Source of the DNA: an uncultured Myxococcales bacterium
Lineage (GTDB): Bacteria; Myxococcota_A; UBA9042
Direction: 5' to 3'
DNA length: 64,000 nucleotides
Assembly: GCA_903924465.1 (NCBI GenBank)
Contig: CAIYBN010000079.1
Span: 1-64,000, forward strand
A model generated the notes under the pieces. That model was given only the letters and a program-made list of their open reading frames with translations, was not told the origin of the DNA and ran no database searches. The number at the start of each line of letters is the position of its first letter. Position 1 is the first letter of the stretch. Shown piece by piece: positions 53,124-62,229 of the stretch. Both the position numbers and the translations under genes were made by a program.

Positions 53124-54731
53124 ATGCTTGAAACAATTACAAAAGGCTTTCGTTCTGCCCGCCATCGCCTGCAAGGCTACCGCGAGCTGGACGAGGAGAC
53201 GCTGGATGAAGTGCTCGCGGATATCCGCACGTCGCTGCTGGAAGCTGACGTCGAATTCGGCGTAGTCAAACAGTTTTTGCTCGACGTCAAAGAAAAAGCG
53301 CTGGGCGAAGTGGTCCGCGTCAAGGCGACGGATGACAAGGGCAAGACCATCAAGGTTTCGCCACAGGATCATTTCGTCAAAATCTGCCACGACGAGCTGA
53401 TTCGCCTGATGGATCCGGGCGAGCCGGGTCTGGCGATCAAGAAGACCGGCATCACGATCGTCATGATGGTCGGTCTCCAGGGCTCCGGTAAGACCACGAC
53501 CGCGGGCAAGTTGGCCAACCTGTTCAAGAGCCAGGGCCATCGGCCGCTGCTGGTGGCTGCGGACATCTACCGCCCGGCCGCTATCGACCAATTGAAAGTG
53601 CTGGGCGAGCGCCTGGATGTGCCGGTCTTCTCCGTGGCGGGCATGCTGCCGCCGGAGCTGTGCGAAAAGGGTCTGCTGCAGGCCAAGCAGACCGGTCGCA
53701 ACGTGGTGATCTTCGATACCGCGGGCCGGCTGACGATCGATCAGGCGTTGATGGACGAGCTGGGCGAGATCCGCAAGCGCGTGGCGATCGACCACACGCT
53801 GCTGGTCATCGACGCGATGATCGGCCAGGACGCGGTCACGACGGCCAAGGCGTTCAACGAGAAGGTTGGCATTGACGGCGTCGTGCTGACGAAGCTGGAC
53901 GGCGATGCACGCGGTGGCGCGGCGGTGTCGGTCAAGGTCGTGACGGGCGCGCCGATCAAGTTTGCCGGTATGGGCGAAGGCCTGGACAAGCTGGAGCCGT
54001 TCCGCGCGGAAGGCATGGCCAGCCGCATCCTCGGCATGGGCGACATCGTCGGCTTGATGCAGGATTTTGAGAAAGTCGTCGACGAGAAACAGGCGGAGCG
54101 CGACGCCAAGAAGATGCTCAGCGGCAAGTTCACGCTGGGCGATTTTCTCGAGCAGATCCGCATGCTCAAGAAGATGGGCAGCCTGCGCGACGTGATGGAA
54201 AAGCTGCCGTTCTTTGGCGACGCGATGGCCGATGGTGTGAAGTTTGACGACAAGCAGTTGGTGATCATCGAGTCGATGATCCAGTCGATGACGCCGGATG
54301 AGCGCAAGAAGCCGGACATCATCAACGCCCGGCGGCTGCAGCGGATCGCCCGCGGTTCAGGCCACAAGCCGGCGGAAGTGCAGGACCTGCTGCAGCGCTA
54401 CAATGTGATGAAGCAGTTGATGGTGCGCATTGGCCAGTCGCCGGGGCTCTTGGGCAAGATGCCGAGCTTTGGGCAAATGGGGTCGATGGCCAAGCCGGGC
54501 GTGGGCGTGGACCAGTTCTTCGACCAGCTGGAAGGTGCGGGCGGCGGCGGGATGCCGGGCATGCCGGGTATGCCCGGGATGGGCGGCGGCTTTCCGGGCA
54601 TGGGTGGCTTTCCCGGGATGGGCGGCGCGCCAAAGCCCAAGCCGATGCCAGGCAAGTCGATCGATCGCGACAAGCGCAAGACCAAAAACAAGATGGCCGA
54701 CAAGGCGCGCAAGAAGAACCGCAAGAAGTAG
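53124..54731 (+). CDS. ffh: signal recognition particle protein Ffh (SRP54)
   Basis: The 535-residue GTPase binds 4.5S RNA and targets signal-anchored proteins to the membrane. ATG 53124 has GAGG upstream; the longer frame upstream is non-coding. The N domain is followed by the G domain with GLQGSGKTTTAGKL (P-loop from residue 117), DTAGRL and TKLDGDARGGAA, then the Met-rich M domain. The M domain shows an added C-terminal tail of GMPGM-like repeats (54552-54627) and a basic end. The length is greater than the ~450 of E. coli Ffh because of a short insert and this tail. Confidence 0.95.
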   Translation: MLETITKGFRSARHRLQGYRELDEETLDEVLADIRTSLLEADVEFGVVKQFLLDVKEKALGEVVRVKATDDKGKTIKVSPQDHFVKICHDELIRLMDPGEPGLAIKKTGITIVMMVGLQGSGKTTTAGKLANLFKSQGHRPLLVAADIYRPAAIDQLKVLGERLDVPVFSVAGMLPPELCEKGLLQAKQTGRNVVIFDTAGRLTIDQALMDELGEIRKRVAIDHTLLVIDAMIGQDAVTTAKAFNEKVGIDGVVLTKLDGDARGGAAVSVKVVTGAPIKFAGMGEGLDKLEPFRAEGMASRILGMGDIVGLMQDFEKVVDEKQAERDAKKMLSGKFTLGDFLEQIRMLKKMGSLRDVMEKLPFFGDAMADGVKFDDKQLVIIESMIQSMTPDERKKPDIINARRLQRIARGSGHKPAEVQDLLQRYNVMKQLMVRIGQSPGLLGKMPSFGQMGSMAKPGVGVDQFFDQLEGAGGGGMPGMPGMPGMGGGFPGMGGFPGMGGAPKPKPMPGKSIDRDKRKTKNKMADKARKKNRKK

Positions 54732-54743
54732 CGGTCGGCCCGC

Positions 54744-55049
54744 TCAGGTGTCGGTGGGCTTGGGCTTGCGCGATCCAGCCGCGGCCGTGCGCAGCGCCTG
54801 GATGGTCGCCTGATCGAGCTGCGCTGTGGCTTCGATGTCGATCGTCCCAGCCGCGTCCACGCTGGGCGGCGCCGGATCGACTTGCGGGCGCGGCAACTCG
54901 ACTTCCACGCCATTGGCGTCGTCGAGTCTCAGTCCCTGGGAACTGAGCCAACTTTCCATATCCTCGCGCGTTTCCCGACCCATGCCGTCCCGGCGCTTCG
55001 TTGCGCTCGCCGCGTTGGTCGGTTGCTTGTCGTTTGGCTTGCCGGTCAT
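54744..55049 (-). CDS. small hypothetical protein
   Basis: From the ATG complementary to 55047-55049, with GAGGA five bases upstream, this is a 101-residue soluble protein. A charged N-terminus (KRRDGMGRETREDMESWL) is followed by LDDANGVEVELPRPQ and a helical Ala/Gln stretch with a Lys/Pro tail. No family is recognised. Its stop is 12 bases from the convergent ffh stop. Confidence 0.55.
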   Translation of the reverse strand: MTGKPNDKQPTNAASATKRRDGMGRETREDMESWLSSQGLRLDDANGVEVELPRPQVDPAPPSVDAAGTIDIEATAQLDQATIQALRTAAAGSRKPKPTDT

Positions 55050-55217
55050 CTGTTTCCTCGCCGGGCGTAGACGCCCATCGTCCCGAGCAGAAGTCGTTCG
55101 GTCAGTCTGCACTGTATAAGCCATACGCAGCGAGTTGTCTTCACAGTCCTTCACGTCCATCGATCGTGGAGCGTTCCGGCAGATTCGGGCTAGCCCGGCG
55201 CGTGCGCCTGTGCCAAA

Positions 55218-55856
55218 ATGCCCCTGTTCCGGCAAAGCGCCGTCCCCTTGAGTCCCGTGGCCGCAGGCTATTCTCCACCACCCCACCTGGACTTGGCCGC
55301 TTCGCGCATGGAAGTGCCGACGCCGAATGAAGGGCCGGTACAATGGCGTGAACGTTGGGATTTTGTTCTGACGCCGGTGCCCGAGAGCGCGGCACTGGGC
55401 GAGGCCATTGCGGCAAGCGCCGACCTGCAGTTCGACTTGCCCGATCGCCTGACGATGATGCAGGACGGCGAAGTCGACGGCGTGGTTTCCGGTCGCGTGA
55501 CGGCGGTGCCGCTGACGGGGCCGCTGGGCGTTGTGCTGACCCGCGGCGCCGTGACGCTGATGGTGGCGAATGTGGCGCCCGTGCGCGCGCTGGCGCTGGA
55601 GCTGTGCTGGACCGCGCCGGATGGCCGCTATTGCATGCTGAATGGCCACGGCAATGGCGTGGCCGCGGACAGCCTGCACGGCATCCAGCTGGCCTTGCGC
55701 ATGAGCTGGCGCAAGGAATCACCGATCGAGGCGCTGGGCCAGTCGATGACCTTCCTGTTGACCCGCGTGGCCCGGCCGTCGCAATTGCCCGCGCCACCGC
55801 CGCCGCCGGATGGCATGTGGAAGCGGCTGACTGGCAAGTTCCGCCGGCCGGGATAG
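55218..55856 (+). CDS. hypothetical protein
   Basis: The product is 212 residues from ATG 55218 or 182 from ATG 55308; neither has a clear ribosome binding site. It contains alternating hydrophobic strands (VVSGRVTAVPLTGPLGVVLT, MVANVAPVRALALELCW) and a Pro-rich segment (LPAPPPPPDG) near the end. No signal peptide or known domain is visible. Its stop is immediately adjacent to that of the convergent gene. Confidence 0.6.
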   Translation: MPLFRQSAVPLSPVAAGYSPPPHLDLAASRMEVPTPNEGPVQWRERWDFVLTPVPESAALGEAIAASADLQFDLPDRLTMMQDGEVDGVVSGRVTAVPLTGPLGVVLTRGAVTLMVANVAPVRALALELCWTAPDGRYCMLNGHGNGVAADSLHGIQLALRMSWRKESPIEALGQSMTFLLTRVARPSQLPAPPPPPDGMWKRLTGKFRRPG

Positions 55857-56453
55857 TTATTTGCCCGAAGGCCCTTGGACAAACGCCACGAACGCTTTGA
55901 CCCGGCCGCGGTAATCTTCCAGCGCGCCTTCAAACGCAGTTGCCCGGCCGTTGTCGCTCGCCAGATCTGCCCAGTGCGCCAGCAGCCCGGCCGTCTGCCC
56001 CGCCTTCTCCGTCATCAGCGCCAGCGACTGGAAGATGCTGCGCAGCTCCGGGTCGAACGCCCTTTGGCCGCCGAGCTTGCCGTAGAGTTGGCTCAGCTGC
56101 TGCCAATTCTGCGCCATGTCCCGCGCGTACGCCCGCACGTCGTCCGCGCCCAGCCCGCCCGAGCGCAAGGCCTGCCCGCACCCTGCCAGCGCGTAGTGGC
56201 CATGGATGACGCCGGACATCGACGTTTCCGCCACCGCATCCAGGAGCAACGTCACCAGATCCGGCTCTTCCTTGGCCGCTTGCGATACCTTGATCGCCTG
56301 CCGCAGCCCGTCCACCAGTCGCTTGACCGTGAGCGCATCTTTGTCCACCGGCATTGCTGCCGTCGCCGGCTTGACGTCGGGCTGCTTGCCCTTCGCCTCC
56401 GCGCCGTGCGCCAGCAGCATGCACGCCACCGCGGCTATCCAGGTCGTTCGCAT
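55857..56453 (-). CDS. exported hypothetical protein
   Basis: This 198-residue protein has a signal peptide (WIAAVACMLLAHGAEA) and a helical mature domain with KRLVDGLRQAIKVSQAAK and LLAHWADLASDNG. No family is recognised. Its start directly follows the stop of the DUF2059 gene, so the two form an operon. Confidence 0.65.
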   Translation of the reverse strand: MRTTWIAAVACMLLAHGAEAKGKQPDVKPATAAMPVDKDALTVKRLVDGLRQAIKVSQAAKEEPDLVTLLLDAVAETSMSGVIHGHYALAGCGQALRSGGLGADDVRAYARDMAQNWQQLSQLYGKLGGQRAFDPELRSIFQSLALMTEKAGQTAGLLAHWADLASDNGRATAFEGALEDYRGRVKAFVAFVQGPSGK

Positions 56454-56972
56454 CTATTTCCCCTTGCCCTTGGCTTTCGCCGGCGGCGCTTCTTCCTGAG
56501 CCGGTGCATCTTCATCCGGCATCAAACCGTGTTTCTTCAGCGCCGCTGGCATCCGTTCCGGCAGGATCGCCGCGATCTTCTTGCCAATCTCCGCACTCAG
56601 CTCCGGCAGCAGCTTCATCACCTTCTTGCCTACGGGTGTGCGGTAGAACTTCTCAATATCCTTCAATTCCTCCACCGAGAACCGCGCAGCGTAAATCTCC
56701 GCGGTCCAAGACAGCACGTCGTCGTAGGACATCACATCGTTCACGGCCGCCTGGATCTTCTTGTCAAAGTCCGCCGGCAGCTTCTCGCCCGCCTTGCGGA
56801 ACTGCTCGGACATTGCAGCAGTCATCTGCTCCATCATTTGTTCGTAGGTGTCCCGCGGCACGACCATCTTGACGAGTTCCAACGCCGCGGCCTTCTCTTT
56901 TTCGCCCGCCCAGGCCGGCATCGCCGTCCACATCAGCGCCAGAACCAACATCCGCATTGCCATCTTCTGCAT
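56454..56972 (-). CDS. DUF2059 exported protein
   Basis: This is a 172-residue protein from the ATG complementary to 56970-56972, with GGGGAG upstream. A signal peptide (LVLALMWTAMPAWA) is followed by the DUF2059 region, recognised by FSVEELKDIEKFYRTPVGKKVMKLLP. A Lys/Ala/Pro tail ends it. DUF2059 proteins are periplasmic and of unknown function. It is the first gene of a pair. Confidence 0.75.
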   Translation of the reverse strand: MQKMAMRMLVLALMWTAMPAWAGEKEKAAALELVKMVVPRDTYEQMMEQMTAAMSEQFRKAGEKLPADFDKKIQAAVNDVMSYDDVLSWTAEIYAARFSVEELKDIEKFYRTPVGKKVMKLLPELSAEIGKKIAAILPERMPAALKKHGLMPDEDAPAQEEAPPAKAKGKGK

Positions 56973-57086
56973 GACCAACTCCCCATCCGGTCTCGCCGGT
57001 TGCACCATCATGACCGCACTCGGAGATTGCCGCAAACCGCGGGCTACGCTACGTTGCAGACCCGGCGCCAACGCCTTGAGGCACTC

Positions 57087-58616
57087 ATGATCACGCTGTC
57101 GTCCTACCTGCGCGACACCTGGCACCGTGGCCAGGATCCGCAGACCTTGCTCTACGATCCGACCCTCTACACGGCGCTTGCCCAAACAAGTACGCGTGGC
57201 CTCGATTTGGCGGGGGCGCTGCAGCACGGCCGTACGATCGGTGGACCGACGCTGCGGGCGATGACTTTTGCCCAGCGCGGTGAGCTGCTGGACCAGCTGT
57301 CCAAGGCGATCCACGGCGCGCGCGACGCGCTGATCGACGTGTCGCGGCAGAACATGGGCACGACGCGCAGCGATGCCAAGTTCGATATTGACGGCGCGGC
57401 CGGTACGCTGGCGTTCTACGCCAACCTCGGCAAGACGCTGGGCGACCGCACGTTCCTGCTGGATGGCGAGGCGGTTCGCTTCTCGCGCTCGGCGCGTTTT
57501 CTCGGCCAGCACATCCTGACGCCGCGGGTCGGCATCGCGATCCACATCAACGCCTTCAATTTTCCGGCGTGGAACCTGTGCGAGAAGCTGGCGACGGCGT
57601 TTCTCGCCGGCATGCCGGTGCTGGCCAAGCCAGGGACAGCGACGGCCTGGCTGTCGGTGAAGATTGTCGAGCTGTGGCTGGAGCAGAACCTCCTGCCGCC
57701 GGGCGTGCTGCAGCTGTTGGTCGGTTCGGCAGGCGATGTGCTGGATCACGTCGGTCCGCAGGATGCCATCGTGTTTACCGGTTCAGGCGCGACGGGGCAG
57801 GAAATCCGCAAGCACACGCAGGTGATAGCCCACAACGTGCCGGTGAACGTCGAGGCGGATTCGCTGAACGCGCTGGTGCTCGCGCCGGATGTGACGGAAG
57901 GCTCGGATCTGTTCCACATGGCGGTGGCAGAAATCGTCCGGGAAATGACGCAGAAGGCGGGGCAGAAATGCACGGCGATTCGGCGGATCTTCGTGCCGCA
58001 TGAGCAGGCGGACGCGCTGAAGGCGGAATTGCTGGCGCGGCTGGGCGACATCCGCATCGGCGATCCGGCGCACGACGGTATTCAGCTTGGGCCGCTGGCG
58101 GGTCCGGCGCAGCAGCGCGATGTGCAGGCGGGCGTGGCGGAACTGGCCAAGCACGCGGAGAACGTGTTTGCCGGGCGGGCGCCGGAGACGGGCTGCTTCG
58201 TCGGTCCGCAGCTGTTCTGGAATCACGCCGGGCTGCATGCCGAGTACGTGCATGACCACGAGGTCTTCGGTCCGGTGGCGACGGTGATGCCGTACGATGG
58301 CTCGGCAGATTTGGCGGTGCAGCTTGTGGCACGTGGCGGCGGTAGCTTGGCGACGAGCGTCTACAGCGACGATGCCGCGTGGTCGCAGACGGTGCTGCTG
58401 GGGATTGCGCCGTGGACAGGGCGGGTCTACTGGGCGAGTTCGAAGGTCTTTGACCAAGGTGTGGGCCACGGCGCGGTGATGCCGTCGCTCGTGCACGGCG
58501 GGCCGGGCAAGGCCGGCGGTGGCGAGGAGCTGGGCGGAGAGCGCGGACTCAGGTTCTACTGGATGCGGACGGCAGTCCAAGGCGATGTGCAGTTGTTGAA
58601 AGCCGTGTTGGGCTGA
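57087..58616 (+). CDS. aldehyde dehydrogenase of the BoxD/PaaZ type
   Basis: The 509-residue NAD(P)-dependent dehydrogenase has catalytic Cys295 (AGQKCTAIRR) and Glu256 (NVEADSLNA). The segment HINAFNFPAWNLCEKLATAF is specific to the branch that holds PaaZ (N-terminal half) and BoxD, which oxidise the semialdehydes formed after ring opening of phenylacetyl-CoA or benzoyl-CoA. No MaoC hydratase domain is fused, as in BoxD (3,4-dehydroadipyl-CoA semialdehyde dehydrogenase). GAGG is seven bases before the ATG. No other ring-cleavage genes are visible here. Confidence 0.85.
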   Translation: MITLSSYLRDTWHRGQDPQTLLYDPTLYTALAQTSTRGLDLAGALQHGRTIGGPTLRAMTFAQRGELLDQLSKAIHGARDALIDVSRQNMGTTRSDAKFDIDGAAGTLAFYANLGKTLGDRTFLLDGEAVRFSRSARFLGQHILTPRVGIAIHINAFNFPAWNLCEKLATAFLAGMPVLAKPGTATAWLSVKIVELWLEQNLLPPGVLQLLVGSAGDVLDHVGPQDAIVFTGSGATGQEIRKHTQVIAHNVPVNVEADSLNALVLAPDVTEGSDLFHMAVAEIVREMTQKAGQKCTAIRRIFVPHEQADALKAELLARLGDIRIGDPAHDGIQLGPLAGPAQQRDVQAGVAELAKHAENVFAGRAPETGCFVGPQLFWNHAGLHAEYVHDHEVFGPVATVMPYDGSADLAVQLVARGGGSLATSVYSDDAAWSQTVLLGIAPWTGRVYWASSKVFDQGVGHGAVMPSLVHGGPGKAGGGEELGGERGLRFYWMRTAVQGDVQLLKAVLG

Positions 58617-58691
58617 CCGTTGGCGCGCTTGGCTGGATGATGGCGGATGCGGAACGCACGATGCGTTGGGTGCGGCGCTCCCGAAAGCGCG

Positions 58692-59978
58692 CTACGACGG
58701 CACGATCGGCACACCGATGCTGACGCACGCGCCACCTTCGGGACGATTGCCGGCGTGAACCGCCCCTTGGTGGGCAAGCGCGATGCGACGGACCAGCGTG
58801 AGTCCCAGGCCCAGGCCGCCGTGGCTGGCGGGACCGCGTTGGAAGGGTTCAAAGGCAGATTCAGCTTGATCGGCCGCGAAGCCAGGACCATCGTCGAGCG
58901 CGTCGAAATACAACAGGTTATCTGCTGACCGCAGGCGCAGTGCCACGACGTTGCCGCCGTGTCGCCGCGCATTGTCGAGGAGGTTCGCCAGAGCCTGCGA
59001 CAGCAGCGCCGGATCGCCGCGGACCAGCGTCGTTTCGGTTTCGACCTGAAGGCGCGCCGCATCGATCCCCGCGCGCTCCAGCACACGAACCGCCAATTGC
59101 ACGGCGTCGACGTCCTGTTGCGCAAGCGCGGTGAAATCCAACCGTGCCGAGGCCAGCAATTGCCCAACCATGCGTTCCAGTTCGACGAGCTCGCCCTCCA
59201 ATTCGTCCAGCGGCTTCTGGCCGTCAGGCTGATCGCGCGCCAACTCAATCAGCAGCTTGGCGTGCCCGAGCGGCGTGCGCAATTCGTGGGAGACTGCGGC
59301 CAACAGCTCTTTTTGGTCGTGCAATTGGCGCTCGATGCGCGCCGCCATGTCGTTGATGGAATGGGCAAGTGAATCCAGCTCATCCACCCCGTGATGCCGC
59401 GACGAGAGCGCAGCGCGACGGGTGAGCTTGCCTTGGCCCAGGTCATCCGCGACCTGCGCCAGTTCCTGCAGCGGCTGCGCCAGCAGGCGGGCGACCCGGC
59501 CTGAAGCCGCCCACATGAACAGCAGTGCGATGCTCAAGGCGATCGCGATGCGCGCCAGCGGTCGCGGCGGACCATGCTCGCCAGGACGCGCGGTCGGGCC
59601 ACGCGGCGGGCAAACCGCCAACGCGCCAAGCTGCACGCCAGCAGTCGTGGCAACCGCTACGTCGGCATAAGGATGCAGGCACTCCTGGCCGTGCTGCTCC
59701 AGGACCTTGCCTGTCAGATCACGCAACTCTACGCCGTAGTGGAGGTTCTCGCCGATTTCCTTGAGAATTGCGGTGCGGGCCGCGGGGTTTTTCCACTGTT
59801 CCGCCACCCGCGCGGCCGCGAACTGTTCGATCGGATGTTGATGGTGCTCGTGGTGACTCAGCAGGCCGATCAGCCAGCCCAGACCGACACCGAAAGCAAC
59901 GCTCATGACGATGGCCACGGCGAACCACATGAACAAGCGGCGGCGCAGCGGTTTGGATCTGCCTTGTCCGGGATTCAT
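58692..59978 (-). CDS. sensor histidine kinase with His-rich periplasmic loop
   Basis: The 428-residue kinase has a membrane helix (about 16-40) and then the His-rich loop SHHEHHQHPIEQ (42-48). The sensor domain has Cys100 and Cys123, a second helix lies at about 142-160, and HAMP follows. HisKA has His231 (AAVSHELRTPLGHAKLL). The ATPase domain shows NLLDNARRHG, DDGPGF and GGLGLGLTLV. The layout is CpxA-like. His clusters and cysteines next to the membrane suggest sensing of metal or redox stress. It overlaps the regulator gene by four bases. Confidence 0.88.
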   Translation of the reverse strand: MNPGQGRSKPLRRRLFMWFAVAIVMSVAFGVGLGWLIGLLSHHEHHQHPIEQFAAARVAEQWKNPAARTAILKEIGENLHYGVELRDLTGKVLEQHGQECLHPYADVAVATTAGVQLGALAVCPPRGPTARPGEHGPPRPLARIAIALSIALLFMWAASGRVARLLAQPLQELAQVADDLGQGKLTRRAALSSRHHGVDELDSLAHSINDMAARIERQLHDQKELLAAVSHELRTPLGHAKLLIELARDQPDGQKPLDELEGELVELERMVGQLLASARLDFTALAQQDVDAVQLAVRVLERAGIDAARLQVETETTLVRGDPALLSQALANLLDNARRHGGNVVALRLRSADNLLYFDALDDGPGFAADQAESAFEPFQRGPASHGGLGLGLTLVRRIALAHQGAVHAGNRPEGGACVSIGVPIVPS

Positions 59979-60667
59979 GCCGGTCCGCCTTCGCGCGCCA
60001 GGACGTATCCGACACCGCGGACCGTCTTGATCCAGCGGGGATTCTTGGGATCATCGCCGAGCTTCTGGCGAACGTGCGAGATGTGCACATCCACCGTGCG
60101 CTCGCCGACAGAAACGTCGCCGCGACCGGCTTCATCCAGCAGTGATTCGCGCGGCACGACGCGGCCGGCACGGCGCATCAGCGCGTGCAACAGGTCAAAT
60201 TCGATGCCAGTCAGGTCAATGTCGTTGCCGTCCACGGTGACACGCCGCGCGCCGGAATCCAGCGCGATTGGCCCGATCGTCAGCACCTCCGCGGTCACAC
60301 CGGGACGCGAGCGTCGCAGGACCGCGCGGACGCGGGCCAGAAGCTCGCGGGCCGAAAACGGCTTGCCGACGTAATCATCCGCCCCCAATTCCAGTCCAAC
60401 AACGCGATCGGCTTCATCGCCGCGCGCGGTCAGCATGATCACCGGCACGGTGGACCGGCTGCGAATTCTGCGCACCACCTCCAGGCCATCCATGCCGGGC
60501 ATCATCACGTCCAGCAGCACGGCGTCGACCGTCTGTTGCTCCAGCGCCGCCAGCCCGCGTGGCCCGTCGGCCGCCCAACTGAGGTGGACGTCATGGGGCT
60601 TGAGCGCCGCAGTCAACAGCTCAAACAGGCGATCGTCATCGTCAATCAGCAAAAGGCGCAGGGACAT
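59975..60667 (-). CDS. OmpR-family response regulator (CpxR-like)
   Basis: The 230-residue regulator has acidic residues Asp9-Asp11, phospho-acceptor Asp53, and Lys102 (VGKPF). The C-terminal winged helix shows LTGIEFDLLHALMRRAGRVV, RTVDVHISHVRQKL and TVRGVGYVLA. CCGGAGG precedes the ATG. It is the first gene of the pair, and its kinase follows with an ATGA overlap. Confidence 0.92.
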   Translation of the reverse strand: MSLRLLLIDDDDRLFELLTAALKPHDVHLSWAADGPRGLAALEQQTVDAVLLDVMMPGMDGLEVVRRIRSRSTVPVIMLTARGDEADRVVGLELGADDYVGKPFSARELLARVRAVLRRSRPGVTAEVLTIGPIALDSGARRVTVDGNDIDLTGIEFDLLHALMRRAGRVVPRESLLDEAGRGDVSVGERTVDVHISHVRQKLGDDPKNPRWIKTVRGVGYVLAREGGPA

Positions 60668-60684
60668 GGAACCTCCGGGACGAC

Positions 60685-60713
60685 AGGATTCCAGCGTAGT
60701 CCGTTCATGTCAA
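60685..60713 (-). promoter_or_regulatory. putative sigma-70-type promoter for the second two-component system
   Basis: On the minus strand TTGACA (60713-60708) is followed after 17 bases by AATCCT (60690-60685), a poor -10 box. The site lies within the 89-bp gap before the response regulator start at 60667. The -35 is exact; the -10 is weak, so an activator may help. Confidence 0.4.
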
Positions 60714-60756
60714 AACGCATCGCGACAATTGCGAAGTCGTGCAAAGTTGCGGGCCG

Positions 60757-62229
60757 TCACAGCGGTTTGCCATCCGTATCGAGCCGAATCACGGAAATGC
60801 CTGCCAGCGGTCCGCCCGGCAGCGTGAGCGCCTGCAGCTGCGGCAGCACCTTGTTCGCGTCGCCAACCACGAGCACGCTCGCTTGTTCTGGATGGATGGT
60901 CGCCCGCGCCGCCGCCCGTACCTGCTCCAGGGTCGTCGCCTGCCAAAGCGCTGGCATCCGCGCGTCGTCGTCCAAGGGAAGTCCAAGATAACGAAGTGAT
61001 TCCAGACCATTGAGTATGGCGCCGGAAGTCACCCAACGCGCCGGAAGGCCGCCGATGAAGCCGTCGCGTTCGCGTTCCAACTCGTCGGCGGACGCCAAAT
61101 CGTCGCGCATTTTCGCCATTTCCTTGAAGATTTCCTGCACCGCTGGGCCTGCGACGTCCGTCCGGACGGACGCCGTCACCAGCCAGGCACTGCCGTCGCG
61201 GACGAAGTCGAAATTGCCACGCGCACCGTAGGCCCAGCCATGCTGTTCGCGCAAATTCATGTTGATTCGGCTGGAGAATCCTCCGCCCAGGATCGCCGCC
61301 GTCAGCGAAATCGCCGGATAAGCCGGATCCTTGCGCGTGGGTCCGAGGTGCAACACGTTCACGGACGCCTGGGCGCTGCCTGGGACATCGACCAGCAGCA
61401 ACTGCCGCGGGGTGAATTGCGGCGCGGGCAACGGCGCCAGCAGCGTCGCTTGGCCGTGCCACGAGGCCAGCAGCGGCTGGAGTGCAGCGAGCAGTTCCGC
61501 GCGCGTCAGGTCGCCCACGACGTACAGCCGCGCACCCTTGGGCAGCACGCGACCCTGCCACAGCGCCCGGCAGATCTCCGGCGTAAGGCCACCCAGTGAA
61601 GCCGGGGTCGTCACCCGCCCGAGCGGATGTTGCCGACCCCAGGTCACCAGCGGCTGCAGCCGGCTCGCCAACCCACCGACATTGCTCACTTGCTGGGCCA
61701 ACGCCGCCTTGCGTTGTGCACTCAAACGCTCCAGGTCACCGGCACGCAAACCCGGGCGCAACACCACGTCGCCCCACAACGCCAGCGCGGCAGGCAGATT
61801 GTTTTTCAACACCGACAGCGACACGCCCATCTGCTCGCGGTTGGCCCAGGTCGCCACGTTCGCCGCCAAATCGGCCAGCGCTTCGCGAAAAGCCGCCCTT
61901 TCCAGTTTTTCCGTCGACTCGCCCACCAACGACACACAGAGGTTGGCCTGACCTTCCTGACCGGGCGCGTCCAGCTGGCTACCACCCGCAAATTCCAAAT
62001 CCATCTGAACGGTTGGCAGCGTCGTCCGGGTCACCAGCAGCACTTCGAGACCGTTGGGCAAGGCGAAGGATTCGACTTGCGGCAAGTGCAACACCGCGGC
62101 TGGCCCCGCGGGCGGTTGGTGAGCGCGATACGGCGCGTCGGGAAATTCCGGACGGGGATCGGCCAGCGCAACCTGAGGCAGCAACGCCAAGACGGCCGGC
62201 AGGAGCCAGCGAAGCGTGGGGTGTCGCAT
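60757..62229 (-). CDS. M16 peptidase-like protein lacking the zinc motif
   Basis: This 490-residue M16-family protein has a signal peptide (LLPAVLALLPQVALA). The region that carries HxxEH in active members reads GQANLCVSLVGEST, so zinc cannot bind. It keeps the second-domain features, for example FSSRINMNLREQHGWAYG, typical of R/Y-pair subunits that grip substrate. It is coupled to the catalytic subunit gene (TGATG). The two would form a heterodimeric periplasmic peptidase, like MPP alpha/beta. Confidence 0.85.
   Translation of the reverse strand: MRHPTLRWLLPAVLALLPQVALADPRPEFPDAPYRAHQPPAGPAAVLHLPQVESFALPNGLEVLLVTRTTLPTVQMDLEFAGGSQLDAPGQEGQANLCVSLVGESTEKLERAAFREALADLAANVATWANREQMGVSLSVLKNNLPAALALWGDVVLRPGLRAGDLERLSAQRKAALAQQVSNVGGLASRLQPLVTWGRQHPLGRVTTPASLGGLTPEICRALWQGRVLPKGARLYVVGDLTRAELLAALQPLLASWHGQATLLAPLPAPQFTPRQLLLVDVPGSAQASVNVLHLGPTRKDPAYPAISLTAAILGGGFSSRINMNLREQHGWAYGARGNFDFVRDGSAWLVTASVRTDVAGPAVQEIFKEMAKMRDDLASADELERERDGFIGGLPARWVTSGAILNGLESLRYLGLPLDDDARMPALWQATTLEQVRAAARATIHPEQASVLVVGDANKVLPQLQALTLPGGPLAGISVIRLDTDGKPL

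Noticed and set aside
58653..58667. AACGCA-CGA-TGCGTT hairpin between the aldehyde dehydrogenase and the kinase as a terminator
   Set aside because: The stem is only 6 bp and neither strand has a T-run after it.
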